From Imperialibacter sp040222815 (lineage in GTDB: Bacteria > Bacteroidota > Bacteroidia > Cytophagales > Cyclobacteriaceae): a DNA stretch of 64,000 nucleotides. Below are positions 8,304 to 15,898 of this stretch, piece by piece (within the stretch, counting starts at the first letter, position 1; every line of letters starts with the position of its first letter). A model generated the notes under the pieces. That model worked only from the letters and a program-made list of their open reading frames with translations. It had not been told where the DNA came from and made no database searches. The position numbers and the translations under genes were made by a program. Where the stretch lies: NCBI RefSeq assembly GCF_040222815.1, contig NZ_JAVKCH010000048.1:62001-126000 (forward strand). Reading direction: 5' to 3'.

Positions 8304-9653
8304 CTACTTCCTCTTATTATTCTTGAACTTATCGCCCCGGGTCTTGGGCTTCGTGTATTTCAGCACGATCTCCCTTTTATAAGAACCGCCCAGGTTCACC
8401 TTCTTGTTCTTGGCTATCTTTTCGTGGAAGCTTGGCCCGGCCAGGTCCTTTTTGGCATTTCGGTGAGGATTCTTGTTGTCGCCGCTTTTGGCCCTTTCTT
8501 CGGGCAACAGCTGGTGCGATACTTCAATGCCTTCCGGCATCTCCAGCAGGGGGATCTCATGCAGCATGAGTACCTCAATGGCCAGCTTGTGTTCTTCCTC
8601 TCTGTCGGTGAAGAAAAGGATGGCGTTGCCTTTTTCCTCCATTCGCCCGGTACGACCAATGCGGTGGATGTAGTTTTCCGGGAAATTGGGCGTGTCAAAG
8701 CTCACCACATGGCTCACGGTGGCCAGATCCAACCCACGTGCCATGACGTCGGTGGCGATAAGGATGCGGTTTTTGCCGCTGTCGAAGTTCTCAATGGCGT
8801 TGATCCGGTTGTTCTGCGACTTGTCGGTATGGATGATGCCCATCTCCGGAGCGTAAGGATCTTCCAGCAGGTCGTAAAGGAGGTCTGCGTTCTTTTTGCC
8901 GGTAACGAACACCAGCACTTTTTTGAAGGTGTCTTTGTCACGCAGCAGGTGGCTCAGCAGGTTGGCCTTGGTGTGGAAATTGGGCACCCGGTAGGCCACC
9001 TGGTCGATGGTTTCCAGCCGGGCACCGCTGATGGCGATGGTTATTTTGGCTGGGGCAATAAAACTATCGTTGATCAGCTCCTCCACGTCGTCGGTCATGG
9101 TGGCGGAAAACATGATGTTTTGGCGCCGCTCGGGGATGAGTTCAAACAGGTTGGTGAGCTGAAAGCGGAAGCCCAGGTCGAGCATTACGTCCACTTCGTC
9201 GATCACCAGCTTTTTGATTTCTTTGAGCTGCACAGCCTTGCTGATGGCCAGGTCGTAGATGCGGCCGGGGGTGGCCACCAGTATGTCCATGCCCTGGGCC
9301 ACGGCCAGCGCCTGGGTTTTGATATTGGTTCCGCCGTATACGCCCATCACCCGCACATTCATGTATTTGGCGTAAGTGTTTACCTGCTCCACCACCTGGA
9401 GGACCAGCTCCCGGGTGGGCACCAGGATCAGGATGCGGGGATGCGCCTGCTTCGAAAACTTCAGCTCCCTCAGCAGGGGCAACATATAGGCCAGCGTTTT
9501 GCCCGTACCGGTTTGAGCAATGCCCACCACATTTTTTCCCGACAGCACCACGGGAAAAGCCTCTTCCTGAATAGGTGTGGGCTTGGCAAAGCCCAGGTCA
9601 TCAAGGGCGTTGAGAAGGGGGGTAGACAGGTTGAGTTCTCTGAAGGAATCCAT
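8304..9653 (-). CDS. DEAD-box ATP-dependent RNA helicase
   Basis: A 449-residue RNA helicase with all core motifs: Q motif in KPTPIQEEAFP, Walker A AQTGTGKT (46-53), PTREL, motif II as DEVD (152-155) rather than DEAD, SAT, the ARGLD motif and HRIGRTGR. After the two RecA domains comes a basic tail rich in Lys that ends KTRGDKFKNNKRK, likely binding RNA. It should unwind RNA duplexes in ribosome assembly or mRNA turnover, and resembles RhlE-type enzymes. The gene stands alone between a repeat element and the accessory island. Confidence 0.94.
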   Translation of the reverse strand: MDSFRELNLSTPLLNALDDLGFAKPTPIQEEAFPVVLSGKNVVGIAQTGTGKTLAYMLPLLRELKFSKQAHPRILILVPTRELVLQVVEQVNTYAKYMNVRVMGVYGGTNIKTQALAVAQGMDILVATPGRIYDLAISKAVQLKEIKKLVIDEVDVMLDLGFRFQLTNLFELIPERRQNIMFSATMTDDVEELINDSFIAPAKITIAISGARLETIDQVAYRVPNFHTKANLLSHLLRDKDTFKKVLVFVTGKKNADLLYDLLEDPYAPEMGIIHTDKSQNNRINAIENFDSGKNRILIATDVMARGLDLATVSHVVSFDTPNFPENYIHRIGRTGRMEEKGNAILFFTDREEEHKLAIEVLMLHEIPLLEMPEGIEVSHQLLPEERAKSGDNKNPHRNAKKDLAGPSFHEKIAKNKKVNLGGSYKREIVLKYTKPKTRGDKFKNNKRK

Positions 9654-9870
9654 TGGTTGTGCGACTTATCAAACGAACTGCAAAAGTCGGGAGTATTGGC
9701 GAGGTAAAAAAATGGGGGGAGGTGATGTTCTTGGTCATAAGCCATGAGTTATCCTCTCCAGTCGGATATCATTGATGGTTCAAGCGTCTGCCTTATTCTT
9801 TCAATATTTTGGTATCGATAGAAGCGGACGCTTCCGCCAAGGGGGGAAGGCCTTATAATCTTTTGGTGTA

Positions 9871-11558
9871 TCAACTTTGAAGAAGGGGCGGTTGTGAATC
9901 AAGCATCCCTGACAATTGATTTAGTGCATAGTCAATTGCTCTACAAACGTTGATGAACCGATTTGCCCATGATATGTTTGATTCTGCCTCTGCCATTGAA
10001 ATCAACTTACCTTGTATATTAGATTTTCGATTGTCTTTGACTTTAAATGGTTCTAGGTCTCCAGAGGCATCTTCCGAATATGCATCAAACCAAGAAGGGC
10101 TTTCTTTATAAATGGCCTTAATCCACTCATCGGGGAATAAACCTTCAATTGAAAAACGTGACCGAACAGAAACGAAATGCTTATTAGCATCGAAAGAGAT
10201 TTGATGCTGGCCAAAATACCCTTGCAGAGCACGTCTTTCAATTTCGCCTGCGTCATCTCCATCAAATACTGTAACACAGGCATATTCTTTTCTTATGAAT
10301 TGATAAGTTGCCCTTAAGAAACCCGAAAGGTGTTTTACTCCTCCAAAATCCTCAAACTTTGCTTGCCTTAAACTATCAAAAGGGTACTGGTCTGTTGGTA
10401 GCTTTTCTAATATCCATTGGAAAATTTCACGATCGGTAGGCCCTTCAACAAAGACGTTGAATTTCGCAAGATTATAAAAGTCACTAAAGCGGATTCCTAA
10501 AGCTGTTCGAATTGCCGAGACGGCTTCGCTGAAAGTTTTATATTGTTTAATCTCGGTTCGATTCTTCTCATTTAACATTGTGCCTGAAACAAACTTGGGA
10601 TCTTGGGGCACAAATGCCATTGAATGTGTGGTCTTTAGGACTATCGCATCGTTGGAAAGATTCTCCAAAATTGTATTACAGCTACTTGCCAAATTTGGAT
10701 GCAAATATGATTCTGGTTCCTCAAGAAGCCATAAAACAGTCCGTCCTTCTTCGATCTCTTGCTTTGTGATCCAGCGGAAAGCAGCTAGAAGTGCAGTCGT
10801 TTGTATTCCCATTCCTTTTTCATAAACTGGCGTTCTCTGTGGATCGGATATCATGAAATCAAAGCCTGATACAAGGCGCTCAACAGACTGATTTGGAATT
10901 GAAAAACTAGCCTGTAAATCGATCAGGCCGGCTGAGAATAACTCCGCATTTAATGAATCTGCCGCATCCTTTAAGCTTTCATCAATTTGTAGTAAATGTG
11001 GCTGGATTACTTTTGATACTTTTTTTCTGAGAAATGGAGCTAAAAGATCATTGTAGATTTGTTCCACACTTTTGGCAGATGGAACGTAATGCAAACTAAA
11101 TCCACCCAGCAATCTATTGACTAGCGAAATATGCGTCCTAGAGTATTGAGCTGCCTTCGCACCACTTTTTGGTCTCTTTACATTTGGAAAAAAACTATAG
11201 ACTGGAGTATTAGTGTCAGTGAAGTAAAGGGTTAATGTTAGTATGCTTCCTGATCGTTCTGTTCCTTGAAGACCATGAAGTTCATCTATGGCATCGTAGA
11301 TTTCATGGTCAATTTCAGTATCACCATCAAATGTGGCTGTAATACTTGTTCGAGCACGACCAACGCCAAAAGTAAGGTCTTCATCCCGAGTGTATCCATA
11401 CGAGTTTGAGGAGCCAGTAAAAAAAACTTGAACTGCTTTTAATAAATTAGTTTTTCCAGAATTATTCGGCCTACCAAGGTCATCTGTCCGGGAATTCTTA
11501 TGTGCTGTTCAGCTTCAATTGTTCGAAAATTTCGAATTCTAATTTCTGTTAGTTCCAT
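9871..11558 (-). pseudogene. OLD-family ATPase/TOPRIM nuclease, frameshifted in Walker A
   Basis: A class 1 OLD-type ATP-dependent endonuclease, a family often used in phage defence. The ATG at 11558 (MELTEIRIRNF) reads through QMTLVG and then loses frame near 11465-11472. With one extra C there, the Walker A would read GPNNSGKTNLLKA, and the frame then stays open without a stop to 9871, about 562 residues in all. Downstream are a Walker B region (VLWLLEEPESYLHP), an H-loop (KTTHSMAF), and a TOPRIM domain with FVEGPTDREIF and VFDGDDAGE. No UvrD-like GajB partner or reverse transcriptase is nearby. Either the gene is inactivated or the base is a sequencing error at a GGCC site. Its AT-rich composition sets it apart from the helicase next door. 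Confidence 0.85.
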
Positions 11559-11787
11559 TACCTAGGCCTTTTTTTAAGCTGTCGTTGTTAATTTCCATGG
11601 TGCAAGGATAACAAGCGCACATCCCTTATTGTGGATGTATATTCAAGAAAAACTAATAATCAGAAGAAGTGAGGTATCATTGTCACCGCTGGCTAATTAA
11701 AAAAGCTGTTTGAATTTAGGTAATCTACACTTATTTTTTGAGAAATAAACCGACTGGCAACCTAGCTAAATGTAACTGTTTCCGCTG
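11559..11787. other. AT-rich intergenic stretch, no gene seen
   Basis: This is the first part of the 523-bp gap between the nuclease remnant and the next gene. It is AT-rich, holds stop codons in all frames, and shows no convincing ORF, hairpin or promoter. The rest of the gap is taken by the 22-bp periodic array and hairpin repeat copy A. Confidence 0.5.
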
Positions 11788-11972
11788 AAGCTTCCACCAT
11801 CACACACACACACCACTCAAGCTTCCATCCACTCCAGTTGAAGCCTGTACCACTTCTCGCAGAAGCTTCGATCGTTAATTCTTCTAGCTTGTTGCGTTAA
11901 CTTTACAAGCTTGTTTTGTTTCAAGTGGAAGCCTCAACCATCCTCTATTGAAGCTTCAATGAAAAATGGGAT
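11788..11972. repeat. 22-bp phased degenerate repeat array (AAGCYT core)
   Basis: A six-base AAGCTT/AAGCCT core recurs at exactly 22-bp steps: 11819, 11841, 11863, 11885 (as TAGCTT), 11907, 11929 and 11951. An eighth AAGCTT at 11788 is 31 bp before the first, separated by a CA microsatellite at about 11800-11812. The remaining 16 bases of each unit are poorly conserved. The last unit (TTGAAGCTTCAA, a perfect palindrome at 11948-11959) runs into hairpin repeat copy A. The period is not a multiple of three, so it is not a coding repeat. Two helical turns of spacing would put every core on one face of the DNA, as in iterons or regulator arrays. Confidence 0.8.
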
Positions 11973-12024
11973 AGAAAAGGGAGTGTTTTTATTCGCATTA
12001 TAGACCGTATGATAGTCTTTCCAA
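11951..12024. repeat. Dispersed hairpin repeat, copy A (degenerate)
   Basis: This copy shares with copies B and D the segment GCTTCAATGAAAAA, GGGAGTGTTTTTATTCG, and then TATGATAGTCTT. The central GGGTC-ACA-GACCC hairpin is decayed here. It lies directly 3' of the membrane-protein gene, whose stop is at 12082, and directly beside the 22-bp array. Confidence 0.55.
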
Positions 12025-12081
12025 TTCGCTAAATGGATCTATACGAATAGATTACAAAATTGAAGATCACAGGTCTCTGAC

Positions 12082-12903
12082 TTAGGAATTTTCCTTTTCT
12101 AGTTTTATCAATAAGTTGGGAATCAGAGTTTCACTAAAGCCGGCTACAAATGCAAATACTAATGCGCCATACATAGGCTTTGATAGTTCATTAATTATTC
12201 CGAGAGCAAGATTACTTTGAATGATAAAGTAGGCAATTACAGCACTGAACGAGGATATGATTGCCCTTTCAAATCCGTAGAATAAATACAAATACCAATC
12301 TACGTCCTTTTCGAACACCATTTGTCTTATTCTTCTCGAAACAGAGATGAATCCTCCAATTGTGCCGGCAGTTACCACGAAAATTAGATGTCGGTTGATG
12401 GGTTTACAATGAAATAAATTTAGGTTGTAAGTAAGAATTGAAAGTAAGATGCAAAATGCGACGAAGGTTAAAACAGTTCCTAGATATCTTAGCCGATTCC
12501 TAAACTGATTTCGATACACGGTGTTGATTTCCTTTATGAGATCATCGAGTTGTTTTTCGGCTTCTTCAATACTTCCGTTTATAGCTAAAGCCAAAATGGG
12601 AGCGATTCTACTTTTGACGCTTGAATCGTCGACCACTTTGTACAGAAGCCCCTTGACCTCAATATATTTTGCTCTGATTTTAAAGTAGTTGCTCTCTCGA
12701 CCGTTTTTATCTTCTTTTGTCCATGGCTCGATCGCTATTCTTATCGAGTCTACCAAATTCTTTGATTCAATTTCATAGATCACAAATTCGTCAGCTCTAA
12801 GGAAGATGGAAATAATTTCGTTGCCGCTTTGATCTTTCGCACCTTTGGTGTAGCCGGATAAAATTCTTTTAGCTCTTTCTTTGAATTCTTCCTCTGGAGT
12901 CAT
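12082..12903 (-). CDS. Unknown membrane protein with N-terminal soluble domain
   Basis: A 273-residue protein I do not recognise. Residues 1-150 form a soluble, charged region with mixed alpha/beta character and no known motif. The C-terminal part has about four hydrophobic segments, near LGTVLTFVAFCILLSILTY, HLIFVVTAGTIGGFISV, AIISSFSAVIAYFII and YGALVFAFVAGF, ending in a Lys/Glu-rich tail. The last segment has FAFVAGFSETLIPNLL, a Gly-rich helix. The layout, a cytosolic sensor-like domain with a membrane bundle, occurs among effector proteins, but nothing here proves a defence role. It is flanked by hairpin repeat copies A (3') and B (5') and sits two positions from the broken OLD nuclease. 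Confidence 0.7.
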   Translation of the reverse strand: MTPEEEFKERAKRILSGYTKGAKDQSGNEIISIFLRADEFVIYEIESKNLVDSIRIAIEPWTKEDKNGRESNYFKIRAKYIEVKGLLYKVVDDSSVKSRIAPILALAINGSIEEAEKQLDDLIKEINTVYRNQFRNRLRYLGTVLTFVAFCILLSILTYNLNLFHCKPINRHLIFVVTAGTIGGFISVSRRIRQMVFEKDVDWYLYLFYGFERAIISSFSAVIAYFIIQSNLALGIINELSKPMYGALVFAFVAGFSETLIPNLLIKLEKENS

Positions 12904-13031
12904 CGTGACAAGATTTGATGAAATTAAATATACAAAACAGCACGCTTTTATCTAGATGTAATTTTAACTATTTGAATGGAGCTATTAAGACTAAGCCCAT
13001 AACTCTCGTTTGCAACTCCTGCTCGCTAGGG

Positions 13032-13245
13032 AGGGCTGGTGAGACTTATTCTTGAAGCACATCATTCAACCAATATATCAATTAATTCTTTTCCATGGTT
13101 GTAATTCCTGACACTGCTATATACATAGTCATCTGGGCTTCAATGAAAAAGGGGGTGTTTTTTATTCGGGTCACAGCCCCTGCGACAGGCCTTCGGACTT
13201 CTCGCTCAGCGATTTCAAATCCCGAGGAGCGGTGTAAGTTTTGAA
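13032..13245. repeat. Dispersed hairpin repeat, copy B (long form)
   Basis: The first 165 bp (13032-13196) match copy D at 15602-15767 with roughly 90 percent identity by eye. The hairpin core GGGTC-ACA-GCCCC is at 13168-13180, followed by GACAGGCCTTCGG and then GATTTCAAATCCCGAGGAGC. It fills most of the 345-bp gap 12904-13248, directly 3' of the DUF1566 lipoprotein gene and 5' of the membrane-protein gene. No gene is seen in the rest of the gap. Confidence 0.85.
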
Positions 13246-13248
13246 ATC

Positions 13249-14604
13249 TTAAAAATACCGAATAGCCCTAACAGCATATAATTGGGTTTTCCAAGTTGCT
13301 CCACTAGCACCCTCCGAGAAATTTATTACCCTCACTAAAGGTGGATTGACTCCTGAATTCAGCTCATTACTAGTCCAATAGCGTTCATTTATAAAGTCAC
13401 CCAAGCCATTTAAATGCAAATTGGCCTTCATTAACTCAAGCTCCTCCCTGGCTGGAAGATACCAATCATCGTATCCTTCCAATTCTAAATCATAACAAAC
13501 CTTCGCTGCAGAATTTTCTTCATTGCAATCATTGACTATTTCAGGTGTATTTAGAGCACCGCCACCCACTAAATTTCTTTCACCAACGTATAATGTCCCC
13601 TGATCACCCGTAATTTCGATATCTGCACAGCCCCATTCAATATTTGTGGCCTGATCCATTTTTGCGCAAACAAAACCAGTGCCGTTATCCGTATTTAAGT
13701 AAGATATTAGACCGCCCTGATAGGAAGCACCATAAAGTTGGTCAAGTGAAACTCCGCTATTATATATTGATATGGGTGTTTCACCCTCATCAAGTCTCTC
13801 CTGGATTGTCTGTTCTGTTGCGCTTGCAGTTAATTCAACAGTTAGTGGAGTGGATGAATAGTGACCCAGGCTATCTCTGGAAAATGTGAAATTAAATGTT
13901 TCATATCCATCAAGTTCGATGGTCAAATCATAAGAAGCATATCCATCTTTAATAACTATCGAATTATTTGCAATGGGTGCTAATTCTTGATGAAATGAGT
14001 AAGATTCGCTCGTCACAATTAATTCAGCACTTAAAAGCGTCTCAAGGTTGCCTTTTTCCGAAACATTGATGTAGAACCTGAATAAGTCCACCAGAGATAG
14101 ATCAAACCCAACCAAACCAAAATCTTCAAGCCCCAAATTTTCAGTTGACAACACCTCAACCTCTAAATCTAAAATATCATCCGCAGTTATAGAAAACTCG
14201 ATAGGGAGTGGGTCATTGACATTCTGCGCTTGAAGAGAGCCCTCTTCAGGTGCAGCGTATATGATGTTGCTATCTTCATCGAGAATCAAAAATTCGGTCA
14301 ATTTGTAGTCACCTACCGGAAGCGAAATTTTTTGACTGATAAATTCACCATTGAGTTGATACAGCTCGATTTCAGATGTTGAATACTCAGTTGGTGAGCC
14401 ATCACTCTTATTAATGGTGACCAAAATTGAAACCGCTTCACTCAAATCTAGCACCCTTCCGCCGTTGGCTGACTGATTGTCAAACTTCGGTTTAAAACTA
14501 ATTTTTCCTACACCGTTTGGTTGACCAGGATCATCTCCACCGCACCCTGTTATCATACATAATAAGATAATTAGGCTCAATAGTTTTGTTGCAGTATGTT
14601 TCAT
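13249..14604 (-). CDS. DUF1566 (Lcl C-terminal-like) lipoprotein
   Basis: A 451-residue surface or periplasmic lipoprotein. The ATG at 14604 (MKHTATKLL) gives a clean lipoprotein signal ending CMITGCGGDD; an in-frame ATG at 14631 adds nine residues. The N-terminal half is an Asp/Glu-rich beta region with SLPVGDYKLTEF, like adhesin-associated beta-sandwich modules. The C-terminal half (from about 290) matches DUF1566: GFVCAKMDQ, ADIEITGDQG, YDDWYLPAREELELM and RYWTSNE. DUF1566 proteins are often surface-exposed and hypervariable in Bacteroidota, but the function is unknown. Hairpin repeat copy B starts 4 bp past its stop. Confidence 0.82.
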   Translation of the reverse strand: MKHTATKLLSLIILLCMITGCGGDDPGQPNGVGKISFKPKFDNQSANGGRVLDLSEAVSILVTINKSDGSPTEYSTSEIELYQLNGEFISQKISLPVGDYKLTEFLILDEDSNIIYAAPEEGSLQAQNVNDPLPIEFSITADDILDLEVEVLSTENLGLEDFGLVGFDLSLVDLFRFYINVSEKGNLETLLSAELIVTSESYSFHQELAPIANNSIVIKDGYASYDLTIELDGYETFNFTFSRDSLGHYSSTPLTVELTASATEQTIQERLDEGETPISIYNSGVSLDQLYGASYQGGLISYLNTDNGTGFVCAKMDQATNIEWGCADIEITGDQGTLYVGERNLVGGGALNTPEIVNDCNEENSAAKVCYDLELEGYDDWYLPAREELELMKANLHLNGLGDFINERYWTSNELNSGVNPPLVRVINFSEGASGATWKTQLYAVRAIRYF

Positions 14605-15031
14605 GGTTAGGCGGTTTGCAGTAAGATTCATTTGGTTTTTCCTTTTTAAGAAACGATTTACATGGATAAGTACGCCTTCTATTAGATTCAGTAGTTGATC
14701 ATAACCGAGCTAATATACGCAACTAGTTGTATATATTTCCATTATATCTTTGCTAGTTTTTTAAGTGAAAAGCACTATTTCAGTCAATTGACATTAATCT
14801 TCCGTTTGTAAATGTCTGGTAAACGCATAAAATACTTCTATTGTAGGCCACACCGCTTTAAAAACTGAGTAGTAATTAAGTCGTACGAGGATGCCTTTTT
14901 TCCCTTTCTTTCTAGCCAGGCTCAGGCTGCTTTAGGGTCGATTTAATTCCTTTTTTGATGTTCAGGAGAGCATCATTGAGCTCGAGACAGGAAGTGTCAA
15001 TGAATCTGGATTCTTTATCCGGGAGGTAGCA
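14605..15031. other. Intergenic stretch with a possible coding remnant
   Basis: About 430 bp without a complete gene. On the minus strand, an open frame of about 43 codons without a start runs from about 15046 to a TAG at 14912-14914. It includes KESRFIDTSCLELNDALLNI and looks more protein-like than random, so it may be the C-terminal remnant of a lost gene next to repeat copy C. The AT-rich stretch 14632-14900 holds nothing I can name. Confidence 0.35.
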
Positions 15032-15092
15032 GCTCTTTGAATCGGGTCACAGACCCTACGATAGGTCTTCAGGATTTCAAGCCCCAAAGAGC
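15032..15092. repeat. Dispersed hairpin repeat, copy C
   Basis: The core hairpin GGGTC-ACA-GACCC is at 15044-15056. It is enclosed by a perfect outer inverted repeat, GCTCTTTG (15032-15039) with CAAAGAGC (15085-15092). Between them is the family tail CTACGATAGGTCTTCAGGAT. It lies 28 bp beyond the higA stop codon. Confidence 0.75.
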
Positions 15093-15120
15093 AGAATTGC
15101 AAATTCATAAGGCCAGGGTA

Positions 15121-15438
15121 TCATGCGGAGCCTTCAGTCGTTGCTGCTTGTTTGATAGACAGCAATTCACCTGAAATATTAGCCGATTCTTCCTCAAGAT
15201 CGTAATCATTCTGTAGTCCGAGCCAAAACTTTGCGGTGGTGCCAAAGTACCGGCTCAGTCGCAAGGCGCTGTCTGCGGTAATTCGCCGGTTTCCTTTCAG
15301 GATTTCACTGATCCGGGTTTGAGGAACCTGAATGTCTTGGGAGAGTTTATAGGCACTAATGCCCAAAGGCGACAGAAACTCTTCTGCCAGCACCTCTCCG
15401 GGGTGAATATTGGGTAGTTTTTCTGTTGTATTCATCAT
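15121..15438 (-). CDS. higA: HigA-type antitoxin (XRE family)
   Basis: A 105-residue DNA-binding antitoxin of the HigA/VapI family. The N-terminus has IHPGEVLAEEFLSPLGIS, followed by a helix-turn-helix (AYKLSQDIQVPQTRISEILKG) and FWLGLQNDYDLE. It would repress its own operon and neutralise HigB. The ATG at 15438 overlaps the stop codon of the upstream toxin remnant (TAATG), the usual coupled arrangement for higBA. The toxin is truncated (see the next gene), so this antitoxin may be an orphan or protect against a toxin elsewhere. Confidence 0.93.
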   Translation of the reverse strand: MMNTTEKLPNIHPGEVLAEEFLSPLGISAYKLSQDIQVPQTRISEILKGNRRITADSALRLSRYFGTTAKFWLGLQNDYDLEEESANISGELLSIKQAATTEGSA

Positions 15439-15593
15439 TAGTGATAGTCTATAATTTCAACCTGTGTGGCATTTCCATCTGCCCAATTGAAAATGATCCG
15501 CCATTGGTCGTTTATCCTGATACTGTAGTAGTCTTTTAAATTGCCGCTAAGTTTCTCCAGACTGTTGGAAGGAGGTATCCCCATAGCCTTCAT
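15438..15593 (-). pseudogene. higB: HigB toxin, 5'-truncated by repeat copy D
   Basis: A 51-residue open frame on the minus strand starting at ATG 15593. It contains PPSNSLEKLSGNLKDYYSIR and INDQWRIIFNW, then VEIIDYH, which is the C-terminal half of HigB/RelE-type mRNA interferases. Full-length relatives are about 92-95 residues, so roughly 40 N-terminal residues are missing. A TAA lies directly before the ATG, and repeat copy D begins 9 bp further upstream, so the junction coincides with the repeat. The remnant keeps the basic and aromatic core (SIRINDQWR) but lacks the first helices, and is probably inactive. Its stop overlaps the higA start. Confidence 0.85.
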
Positions 15594-15601
15594 TTAAAAC
15601 A

Positions 15602-15767
15602 AGGGCTGGTGGGACTTACGCTTGTAGCACATTATTTAACCAATATATCAATTAATCCTTTTCCATGGTTGTGATTCCTGACACTGCTATATACATAGTC
15701 ATCTGGGCTTCAATATAAAAAGGGAGTGTTTTTTATTCGGGTCACAGACCCTAGGATAGGCCTTCGG
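15602..15767. repeat. Dispersed hairpin repeat, copy D (long form)
   Basis: This copy pairs with copy B (13032-13196) as a direct repeat of about 166 bp. Shared blocks include CCAATATATCAATTAAT, CCATGGTTGT and CCTGACACTGCTATATACAT. The core hairpin GGGTC-ACA-GACCC is at 15739-15751. Its left end abuts the truncated higB, and its right end lies about 130 bp before the divergent ATPase gene. Confidence 0.88.
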
Positions 15768-15828
15768 TTCTGCCAATTGACTTGTCTGCCCTTTTTTAAT
15801 TTTAAGCATTGAATTATTCGAAAACCAC

Positions 15829-15878
15829 CTTATTTATGATTATTATTGTAAATAAGATGATTATAATGTTCTTATTTA
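15829..15878. promoter_or_regulatory. Alternating CTTATTTA/TAAATAAG boxes upstream of the DUF4143 ATPase
   Basis: CTTATTTA (15829-15836), TAAATAAG (15849-15856) and CTTATTTA (15871-15878) alternate in orientation, with start-to-start spacing of 20 and 22 bp. They sit just upstream of the ATG at 15899 in very AT-rich DNA. The pattern fits a regulator-binding site or promoter region. Low base complexity makes chance possible. Confidence 0.35.
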
Positions 15879-15898
15879 GTTAAAATGAAGAGAATAGT

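Noticed and set aside
8424..9707. Long plus-strand open frame (427 codons) opposite the DEAD-box helicase
   Set aside because: It is His- and Gln-rich, has no recognisable domain, and lies fully antisense to a clear helicase gene.
11560..12081. Retron or CRISPR interpretation of the repeat array
   Set aside because: No reverse transcriptase or cas gene is present, and the conserved part is only about six bases long with a 22-bp period.
12990..13060. Integron attC site (GTTATGGGC-like core near copy B)
   Set aside because: The GTTRRRY and RYYYAAC core pair is not satisfied, and no integrase gene is in the window; kept only as an analogy for gene-border repeats.
13082..13240. Short peptide frames inside repeat copies B and D starting at CCATGG
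   Set aside because: The frames differ in length and stop position between the two copies, so there is no sign of selection on a peptide.
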